This document shows, piece after piece, positions 8,196 through 14,069 of a DNA stretch of 14,069 nt. This stretch comes from Sanchytrium tribonematis (taxonomy: Eukaryota > Sanchytriomycota > Sanchytriomycetes > Sanchytriales > Sanchytriaceae), in assembly GCA_018985235.1 (NCBI GenBank), contig JADGIG010000177.1, positions 1 through 14,069 on the forward strand, written 5' to 3'. The notes under the pieces are model-generated. The model was not told the DNA's origin and did not search any database. It saw only the letters and a list, made by a program, of their open reading frames with translations. Position 1 is the first letter of the stretch. Every line of letters starts with the position of its first letter. A program made the translations under genes and the position numbers.

Positions 8196-9651
8196 ATGGA
8201 TGACTCTCACGAAGAAAAAGTTGTAGAGGTGGATCCAAGCAATAGATTTGAAAGATACCAAATTCTTTTAGGGCATGGAGCCTTTAAACAGGTTTGGAAA
8301 GCATTTGATCAAGAAGAGGGATTTGAGGTCGCTTGGAATATTTTACGAATTCCGGAACTAAAAAAACAAAAAATCCAAGAGTATACGTCCACAAATTATA
8401 CTTCTCCGTCAAGTGATATTTGGAATAAGAAAGTTTTAGATGAAATTGAAATATTAAAGTCACTTAATCATCCAAATATCATTAATATTATATATGCATG
8501 GTACACTGTTCATCCTGAATTCGGCCCATGTGTGTGTTTTATAACTGAATTGATGACCAGTGGGACTTTGAAATCATTTTTACGTAAAACTAAGCAGTTG
8601 AAACTTAAAGTTTTCAAAAATTGGTGCTATCAAATTCTTTCTGGACTGCACTATTTACACACGAGAAATCCACCGATAATACACAGAGATCTAAAGTGTG
8701 AAAATATATTTATCAACGGAAACAATGGTCAAATGAAAATTGGTGACTTGGGTTTGGCGGTTGTTAAAAGTCGTGATCATGTTTCTACGTTCACTGGAAC
8801 ACCTCAATTTATAGCCCCCGAACTTTGTACTTTGATTTTACTTAGACGACGAAAAATACGACGAAAAAGTGGATATTTATGCGTTTGGAATGTGCATGCT
8901 GGAAATGATCACCAAAGAATACCCTTACTCAGAATGCACAAATCAGGCACAAATATATCGCAAAGTTTCACAAGGTGTTAAACCGAAAGCATTAGACAAA
9001 GTACAGGATGAAGGTGTAAAACAAATGATATTGTGGTGCACTGATTTTGACCCAAACAAAAGGCCTACGACTCAGAATTTATTGGAAAACGATTTTTGGA
9101 ATATCACATCAAATGGAACTCCTACTTCTTCCACGACAGGCCCTAATCTTGAAGAAAGTGAAAGCAATTCCTCAACTCTTTTAGAAACCAGACCTAGATC
9201 ATTTAGTTGCCCTGGGTCAATATCTGAACTATCGGCTCAAGTTGTGAAGCTTCAGATACATACAACAGACATGCCCGCTATAAGGCAAATTCTTTTACAC
9301 TTAAGCGACGGTCAAGATATCAAGTTTGAGTATGATGCAGTTAGTGATACCCCAGAAATGATTGTTGCTGAAATGAGAAAAGAAGATCTTTGGACAGGTC
9401 CATCCGGGGAGCTGGAGCAGATACTTAGAGAAAGTCTTGTCCAAGCTGAGCCAATAGCTAGAGACTTTGAAACTGCTAACAAGATATTTTATGAAAGAGC
9501 TTTTGAAATTGATCTTCCTAGATTTTTTACACCCCCGCCTGTAAATCCAGACCCCAATACTAGCGCGGCCTTTACAAACGATATATCAAAAGCAACTGAT
9601 CGTCCATTAGGAAAGTTCTCCCCCAAATCATTAGATCGTAGGAAATCCTAG
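8196..9651 (+). CDS. WNK (with-no-lysine) serine/threonine kinase
   Basis: Two exons, 8196-8826 and 8846-9651, give 478 residues. The kinase domain is about residues 19-294. It shows the WNK hallmarks: the EVDPSNRFERY lead-in, a glycine loop GHGAFKQV with the catalytic lysine moved to strand beta-2 (Lys31), Asn48 in EVAWN where ordinary kinases have lysine, HRDLKCEN (163-170), DLGLA (184-188) and GTPQFIAPE. Leu185 and Leu187 correspond to the chloride-contacting leucines of WNK1. Splicing restores [25 protein letters not shown]. Residues about 341-392 resemble the OSR1-type PF2 domain that follows WNK kinase domains, and an RPRSFSCPGS stretch before it is a plausible phosphosite. WNKs sense chloride and osmotic state and control ion transport. 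The protein is short for the family. The orphan gene follows after 43 bp. Confidence 0.94.
8827..8845 (+). other. 19-nt spliceosomal micro-intron in WNK gene
   Basis: Sequence GTACTTTGATTTTACTTAG, phase 1. Removing it changes APEL plus a nonsense frame into [19 protein letters not shown], which has exactly the spacing of WNK APEMYEEKYDESVDVYAFG. The branch-like motif TTTAC has its A six bases from the end. Confidence 0.95.
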
Positions 9652-9657
9652 AATAAA
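9652..9657 (+). terminator. Poly(A) signal AATAAA directly after WNK stop
   Basis: AATAAA begins at the base right after the TAG stop, and the next gene starts 37 nt after it. Confidence 0.5.
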
Positions 9658-9694
9658 TTGTTAAACCATTTAAAGATTTTTAATTGTCTGAAAC

Positions 9695-10237
9695 ATGTTT
9701 CGTCAACCCAATAAATCTCTCACCTCAATGACTAGTGGAGTCACAACCCATTTCGCCAGCAAATCTTTATCTGAATTACCAGAGCAAAAGGATTTTGACC
9801 ATGTTTTTACAAGCTTTTTTCGTGGAAAAGCCCCCGTAGTGATCCAACACGACATAAAAGATAGGAGCCCACTAATTTCGAATAAACCTAAAAATGATAT
9901 AGACCAATTCATCAATCAGGTTGAACATTCTAACCAAAAAGAAAATAAGGAAGAAAGTCTTGGTTCTCAAATTCCGCTTATGGACGTTGTCCAAACAGCA
10001 CAAATCGATGATAGCAGCTATACCCCTATGGTAATTAGTCAAGTTATCATAGCAACTCCTTCACAAGACATTGATGAAATGACAATTCAAGGCGAATTTA
10101 CACGAAGTAGAAGCAATTCAAATTTTTTAGGAAGAAAACGAGCCTTGACTGTGCCAAATTTGAAAAATGATGAAAACTTTGTTAGTGGCTTGAGAGTTAG
10201 CAATCGTGATATAGATGAATATTTAAATAATAAATAA
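9695..10237 (+). CDS. Hypothetical protein, 180 residues, Ser-rich, not recognised
   Basis: I do not recognise this protein. It begins at ATG 9695, 43 nt after the WNK stop, and ends 36 nt before V-ATPase subunit a, so it is squeezed between two conserved same-strand genes. Composition is polar and probably largely disordered, rich in Ser, Asn, Asp and Gln, with no signal peptide or membrane segment. There is a hydrophobic patch PMVISQVIIATP near the middle. A basic segment near residues 139-155 (RSRSNSNFLGRKRALTVP) holds RxxS/T-type phosphorylation sites, could bind 14-3-3 if phosphorylated, and contains a possible nuclear-import cluster. It could be a regulator or substrate of a kinase, but nothing shows it is linked to WNK beyond position. 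The frame is uninterrupted. Confidence 0.6.
   Translation: MFRQPNKSLTSMTSGVTTHFASKSLSELPEQKDFDHVFTSFFRGKAPVVIQHDIKDRSPLISNKPKNDIDQFINQVEHSNQKENKEESLGSQIPLMDVVQTAQIDDSSYTPMVISQVIIATPSQDIDEMTIQGEFTRSRSNSNFLGRKRALTVPNLKNDENFVSGLRVSNRDIDEYLNNK
10229..10234 (+). terminator. Poly(A) signal AATAAA just ahead of orphan stop
   Basis: The last two sense codons AAT AAA form the motif directly before the TAA stop. Confidence 0.35.
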
Positions 10238-10273
10238 TTTAATTTACGACTCATTAAATATTTTTTAAAACCA

Positions 10274-12644
10274 ATGTTTCGATCCGAAGAAATGACACAC
10301 TTTTCGTTATACTTGCCAGCCGATACCGCAAAAGCATGCGTAGCTGAGATGGGAACTCTTAGTCTGATACATTTCAGAAACATCAATAATAGCAAGTCTT
10401 TTGAAAAAACTTTTGCTCAGGACATCAAGCAAGTTGAAGAAGTATTGCGAAAAATTCGATGGATGGAAAAACATTTAGATGTTCAAATCGAAGACTCTGA
10501 TTTTACAAATCTCAAAATATCAGAGGTGGAGAGTAAGGTCAACGATGTAGAACAGCGAATGTTGGCACTCGTTCAATCTAGAGATACAATGGAGTCACAA
10601 ATGATAAGCAAGACTCAACATATTCATGTTATAGAACATTTTGGGCAACTTACTTCTAACGAAAGGTACTCAATGATATCTAGTAATGAAAGCGATGTTG
10701 GCACCAAAGTAATTGCAGGTGTGATATCCAGAGAAAAGATGTCAGCCTTGGAGCGTATACTTTGGAAAACTTTAAGGGGAAATTTGTACATGAGTACTGC
10801 TGATATTGATATCACTACTGAAAAAGAAATTCAACATAAATGTGTATTTGTGTTTTATGCTCATGGATCTATTATGGAGGCCAAAATAAGCAAAATTTGT
10901 GCTTCTTTAGGAAGTCAGTTGTATAATATAGAATTGGAAAGTTCAAAACGGTATGTTCAATTGGAGCAGTTGAATAGCCAGCTAAAAGATATCCAACAAG
11001 TGTTAGCAACAGCTAAACAATCTTTAATGACCGAAACATCACGTTTGGCGGGTCAATTACCTCAGTGGAAAACATCTGTACTTATGGAATTAAAAATTTA
11101 TGAAACTCTGAACCAAATGAATACAGATGGTAAATCCTTTATAGCCGAAGGATGGTGTCCAACAATATCATTGAACTCGATCCAAAGAGTGCTTAGAAGC
11201 GTTTCCGAGCAAAACGGTAGTTCAGTCACGCCCATTCTAACAGAACAACCAACCACTTTAGAACCTCCTACTTTTCATAAAACCAACAAGTTTACCAAAT
11301 GCTTCCAGGAAATCATAGACGCTTACGGGATGGCCAAATATCAGGAAGTTAATCCTGGGCTATTTACTATTATATCTTTTCCATTTCTATTTGCAGTCAT
11401 GTTTGGAGATTTCGGGCATGGAATTATTGGAACTTGCTTGGCTGCCTACCTTATTTATAAAGAAAAACAGCTGGCCCCTATGGCCCGTAAATCCGAAATG
11501 TTTAATATGTTATTTGCTGGTCGTTATATTATGCTACTTATGTTTCTATTTTCAATATTTACTGGTTTAATTTACAACGATGCATTTTCTAAAACAGTTT
11601 ATTTTTCCGAAAGCAAATTTTTCAGCGAAAGCGTCGACGGCGATCATAAAATATTGCCGCGCATAGATTATTATTACCCATTTGGAATCGACCATTTGTG
11701 GAATATGTCGGAAAACAAGCTGCTGTTTCTAAATTCTTACAAAATGAAAATGAGTGTTATTATGGGAGTCACTCACATGAGTCTAGGTATTTTTTTGACA
11801 ATATTCAATTACATTCACTTTAAACACGCATCAGCCATAATTTTAGAGTTTGTACCTCAGATAATATTCCTCCATTCTATTTTCGGTTATTTGGTAATTA
11901 TGATATTTGCAAAGTGGAACACTCAATGGCTTGACCAAGATGGAAATCTTTTGGGCGAACCGCCAGCTCTATTGAATATGCTAATTTTCATGTTTTTATC
12001 TCCGGGTAATTTAGATGGTAAGCCTTTTTATGATGGTCAGGCAGTTGTTCAAACCATCCTCGTGCTAGTTGCCTTGATCTGTGTTCCCTGGATGCTTTTA
12101 GGGAAACCTTATATGATGCGAAGAGAGCATAACAAGAGAATCGGCGAAGGTTATGGTGTTGTTCCCAGCAGGTCAAATAGTATAGATGCAGATTCACCTG
12201 TCTCGCCAAAGCTAGAAAAATTAGAGACACAACCGATAGAAGATCATGAACAGGGAGAAAAGTTCGATTTTTCCGAGGTGATGATTCAACAAGTTATACA
12301 TACAATTGAATTTTGCCTAGGGGCTGTTTCAAATACTGCTTCGTATTTGAGATTATGGGCGCTTTCTCTTGCTCACGCTCGTACTTAGATTTAATTTAGA
12401 ATTATCAGAAGTTTTATGGGATATGACTCTGGCAAGTGCATTCGAAATGAAAGGCGCTGCTCAGGTTATTGCAGTATTTTTGCTATTCATATTTTGGTTT
12501 AACGCAACTGTTTCAATATTAATTGGAATGGAAGGTATGTCTGCATTTTTACACGCATTGAGGCTCCATTGGGTTGAATTTAATAACAAATTCTATCAAG
12601 GATCAGGTTACAAATTTGAGCCATTTACTTTCAAAGATATTTAG
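10274..12644 (+). CDS. V-type proton ATPase subunit a (Vph1-like)
   Basis: Two exons, 10274-12380 and 12400-12644, give 783 residues. Subunit a forms the proton half-channels of the V0 sector and the stator arm that holds V1. The N-terminal cytosolic half (to about 360) begins with the family signature [15 protein letters not shown] and contains coiled-coil helices. The membrane half begins with [23 protein letters not shown] Ser/Glu-rich loop with [11 protein letters not shown] (about 628-665) follows. The [23 protein letters not shown] helix is completed only by splicing; Arg693 there matches the essential arginine of yeast Vph1 (Arg735). The C-terminal [21 protein letters not shown] matches the family end. 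It gives no clue to vacuolar or Golgi targeting. The TAG stop is 1 nt from the stop of convergent SSF1. Confidence 0.96.
12381..12399 (+). other. 19-nt spliceosomal micro-intron in V-ATPase subunit a gene
   Basis: Sequence GTACTTAGATTTAATTTAG, phase 1. Read-through gives SLAHART-stop (TAG at 12386-12388). Splicing gives [12 protein letters not shown], an almost invariant V-ATPase segment. The branch-like motif TTAAT has its A six bases from the end. Confidence 0.96.
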
Positions 12645-12645
12645 A

Positions 12646-13584
12646 TTAAATTTTACTGAATTTCACTTTTTTGATTTTCCTGTCTAAATTATCCAGCTGT
12701 ATCTGTTTTCTTCTCTCTTTTAGAATCTTCTTGTCATGGACGCGCTGCCTTAAAATTGACTTTTCTTCAGCAGATTTTGTTACAAACTTATTGTAGACGA
12801 CTTCTCCCTCATCAGTTCCCACTACGTTTTCTACAATTTTGTGAAGTTCAAGATCCAGTTTAGGACCTATTTCTGTGAGTTTCAGTCCAGATTTTGGCTT
12901 TGTCGATTGAGAAATACTTGAAATTGCGTCAGAAATATCCCCAAATTTGCCTATGTCTATATTGGAGCAAGTGACAGCTGAAACAAAACTTCCACTGTCA
13001 GTTTGATCAACATTGTCAATAAAGTAATGTCTCATGAAAATCTTGTCTTCTTTATGGTCATGGTGAAACAAAAGAACTCTTTTGATCTGCTTAATTACAA
13101 TCTCTTGCAGATTGATTGGAGGAAACGCACCTTGAATAATTTCTTTCGCCAATTTTAATTGTCTGCTCCCATCGAAATTATTAAAAATAATGATAGGTGG
13201 ATGCGTAATGGTACTTTGAGAAAAAGATTTATGATTGCTCTGAACTCTAGCTAAATCCGCATGGGCCGCTAAATTTAAAACCTTAAAGCTCAAGGTGGGT
13301 CCCTGAGGAGTCCTTGAAATCTTCAAATTGAGTCCCTTATCAGTCATATTGTAAACCCATATATGACCGCAATTTAAAGGACCGGCCATTGAAGTGAAAT
13401 CTTTAATTGAGTTACTAGATTTTTGTCGAAGTTTTGTCATCACAAACGGCTCAAGCATGCTTTTGGTGTTAGTAACTAACTCTTTCAAGACAGGGCAGAT
13501 ATTGGAGCAGTTTTGGATCACTATCGATCTAGGAAAAGTCTCTTCTTCAGTTTTATGAGTTCGACTTTTTCGTTTTCTCCCCAT
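12646..13584 (-). CDS. SSF1: Brix-domain ribosome biogenesis protein SSF1/Peter Pan
   Basis: A 312-residue Brix-domain protein of the Ssf1/Peter Pan family, which acts in early 60S (27S pre-rRNA) assembly in the nucleolus. The start MGRKRKSRTHKTEEE is characteristic. The Brix domain follows: PRSIVIQN (about 19-26), LKELVTNTKSMLEPF, LRQKSSNSIKDFTSMAGPL, LKISRTPQGPTLSFKV, HPPIIIFNNF, AFPPINLQEIVIKQIKRVLLF and MRHYFIDNV. The tail is a basic helix rich in Lys and Arg (ILKERRKQ...), as usual for the family. The length is shorter than yeast Ssf1 (about 450 residues), chiefly from a reduced C-terminal extension. I use the ATG at 13584; codons upstream in frame offer only a TTG. It starts 31 bp from a divergent Cys-rich orphan. 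Together with Pescadillo it makes two 60S factors in this window. Confidence 0.93.
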   Translation of the reverse strand: MGRKRKSRTHKTEEETFPRSIVIQNCSNICPVLKELVTNTKSMLEPFVMTKLRQKSSNSIKDFTSMAGPLNCGHIWVYNMTDKGLNLKISRTPQGPTLSFKVLNLAAHADLARVQSNHKSFSQSTITHPPIIIFNNFDGSRQLKLAKEIIQGAFPPINLQEIVIKQIKRVLLFHHDHKEDKIFMRHYFIDNVDQTDSGSFVSAVTCSNIDIGKFGDISDAISSISQSTKPKSGLKLTEIGPKLDLELHKIVENVVGTDEGEVVYNKFVTKSAEEKSILRQRVHDKKILKERRKQIQLDNLDRKIKKVKFSKI

Positions 13585-13615
13585 TGTATCCTCCTTCAAA
13601 GATATAAATTTACTG
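13585..13615. promoter_or_regulatory. 31-bp divergent intergenic region with TATAAA
   Basis: Only 31 bp separate opposing start codons. A TATAAA lies at 13603-13608, just 7 nt before the ATG of the plus-strand orphan, too close to place a start site 25-30 nt downstream without entering the gene. It may be chance in AT-rich DNA. Confidence 0.3.
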
Positions 13616-13843
13616 ATGGAAAATCATACCAAACTGAAATGCCTCAAATGTGACCAGGACTGCCTTCACAGGAAAAATTCGTTCTACAATGACACGAAAT
13701 TAAAGCTTCGAGAATGTTATCCGAATATTTCTGAAAAATACTTCAAAGAGTCCCAAGAAGACTGTTTTTACTGCTCATGTTCTTATCACAACAAAGATCT
13801 TAAATATTCTAATAAAAAACCTACATTTTGGGTTTTAAAATAA
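13616..13843 (+). CDS. Small Cys-rich protein, possible zinc binder, not recognised
   Basis: A 75-residue reading frame from ATG 13616 to TAA 13843 that I cannot assign. It has seven cysteines: Cys9 and Cys12 (CLKC), Cys16, Cys34, then Cys50, Cys53 and Cys55 (CFYCSC), plus nearby histidines. Two CxxC pairs about 40 residues apart suggest a zinc-ribbon-like fold. It is Lys-rich and without signal peptide or membrane segment. The ordered cysteines, its fit between SSF1 and the next start, and a stop embedded in AATAAA favour a real gene. It could also be one exon of a longer protein, although I found no convincing micro-intron that extends it. Confidence 0.5.
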   Translation: MENHTKLKCLKCDQDCLHRKNSFYNDTKLKLRECYPNISEKYFKESQEDCFYCSCSYHNKDLKYSNKKPTFWVLK

Positions 13844-13844
13844 A
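13839..13844 (+). terminator. Poly(A) signal AATAAA containing the stop of the Cys-rich orphan
   Basis: The TAA stop (13841-13843) sits inside AATAAA, the same arrangement as at 2330, 2347, 6593 and 6599. The next ATG is 41 nt downstream. Confidence 0.45.
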
Positions 13845-13884
13845 TTTGTTTTGCAGTTTTCAATTTACAAACCTATCTGAAACA

Positions 13885-14069
13885 ATGTCTGGTAGTATCG
13901 GAATCAATGTAAGAATAGATTTATCAGACCAAAATCATAACCGCCTGTACGAGAGCCTAAAATTGATTCACACAAATATTAAAATACAAGGAGAAGTGGA
14001 AAGTGGAGAGATTGTAATATCCAATTCTTGGGATACCTTGAAAAATCTACACGAGCCTATTACAATCAT
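13885..14069 (+). CDS. Partial CDS, unknown function, runs off right edge
   Basis: An open frame from the ATG at 13885 through the last base (61 full codons). The beginning reads MSGSIGINVRIDLSDQNHN, followed by alternating hydrophobic and polar residues that suggest beta strands. No family was recognised. Its start lies 41 nt after the Cys-rich orphan on the same strand, in the same context (ctgaaacaATG) as seen before the 180-residue orphan (ctgaaacATG). Absence of stops and the composition support coding, but too little is visible to name it. Confidence 0.5.
   Translation, partial: MSGSIGINVRIDLSDQNHNRLYESLKLIHTNIKIQGEVESGEIVISNSWDTLKNLHEPITI

Noticed and set aside
428-12399. Sequencing errors or pseudogene frameshifts as the cause of the frame breaks
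   Set aside because: Random indels would not leave five gaps of 19-20 nt with GTA/AG ends, a fixed A at -6 and exact restoration of conserved spacing.
12369-12644. Separate gene downstream of a truncated V-ATPase subunit a
   Set aside because: The sequence continues the conserved [11 protein letters not shown] helix exactly after removal of a 19-nt intron, so it is one gene, not a truncation or pseudogene.
13909-13927. Another 19-nt GT...AG segment (GTAAGAATAGATTTATCAG) in the partial right-edge gene
   Set aside because: It has T, not A, at position -6. Removing it gives a stop after about ten more codons, while the unspliced frame stays open to the window end.
1-14069. Nucleomorph origin, suggested by 19-nt introns as in Bigelowiella
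   Set aside because: Kv, WNK, class 3 lipase and spermidine synthase are not expected in a nucleomorph, and the lipase looks fungal.

Overview
This is a gene-dense, AT-rich eukaryotic nuclear window with ten complete or partial protein genes assigned or partly assigned, plus two orphan genes and one partial gene of unknown function. The content (Sm D2 spliceosomal protein, two 60S ribosome assembly factors, V-ATPase subunit a, a WNK kinase, a voltage-gated K+ channel, a FERRY3/C12orf4 homologue) excludes a prokaryote. The class 3 lipase resembles the large sn1-diacylglycerol-lipase-like proteins of fungi, whereas WNK, Kv and FERRY3 are missing from most higher fungi. My inference is an early-diverging fungus or fungal relative (Rozella- or aphelid-like) with a compact genome; the sequence alone does not settle this.

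Layout: <1-1455 (-) FERRY3-like, two exons, runs off the left edge; 1495-2334 (+) spermidine synthase; 2348-4556 (-) lipase, two exons; 4755-6149 (+) Pescadillo; 6271-6597 (+) Sm D2; 6600-7762 (-) Kv channel, two exons; 7763-8195 divergent intergenic region; 8196-9651 (+) WNK kinase, two exons; 9695-10237 (+) orphan; 10274-12644 (+) V-ATPase subunit a, two exons; 12646-13584 (-) SSF1/Peter Pan; 13616-13843 (+) small Cys-rich orphan; 13885->14069 (+) partial unknown gene.

The most striking result is a set of five spliceosomal introns only 19 or 20 nt long. Each interrupts a conserved gene so that the raw reading frame breaks, and removing the intron restores a family-conserved motif. All five begin GTA, end AG, and have an A exactly six bases from the 3' end inside a yTnAy-like branch motif. 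A second theme is extreme compaction of gene ends: convergent stop codons are 1, 2 and 13 nt apart, divergent starts as little as 31 and 39 nt apart, and most stop codons are embedded in or touch an AATAAA poly(A) signal. One of these is a perfect 12-bp palindrome serving both strands.

The genes are mostly housekeeping. Pescadillo and SSF1 both act in 60S subunit assembly, and Sm D2 belongs to the splicing machinery that must handle these tiny introns. WNK, Kv and V-ATPase all concern ion balance, but there is no evidence that they are co-regulated beyond adjacency of WNK, an orphan and V-ATPase.
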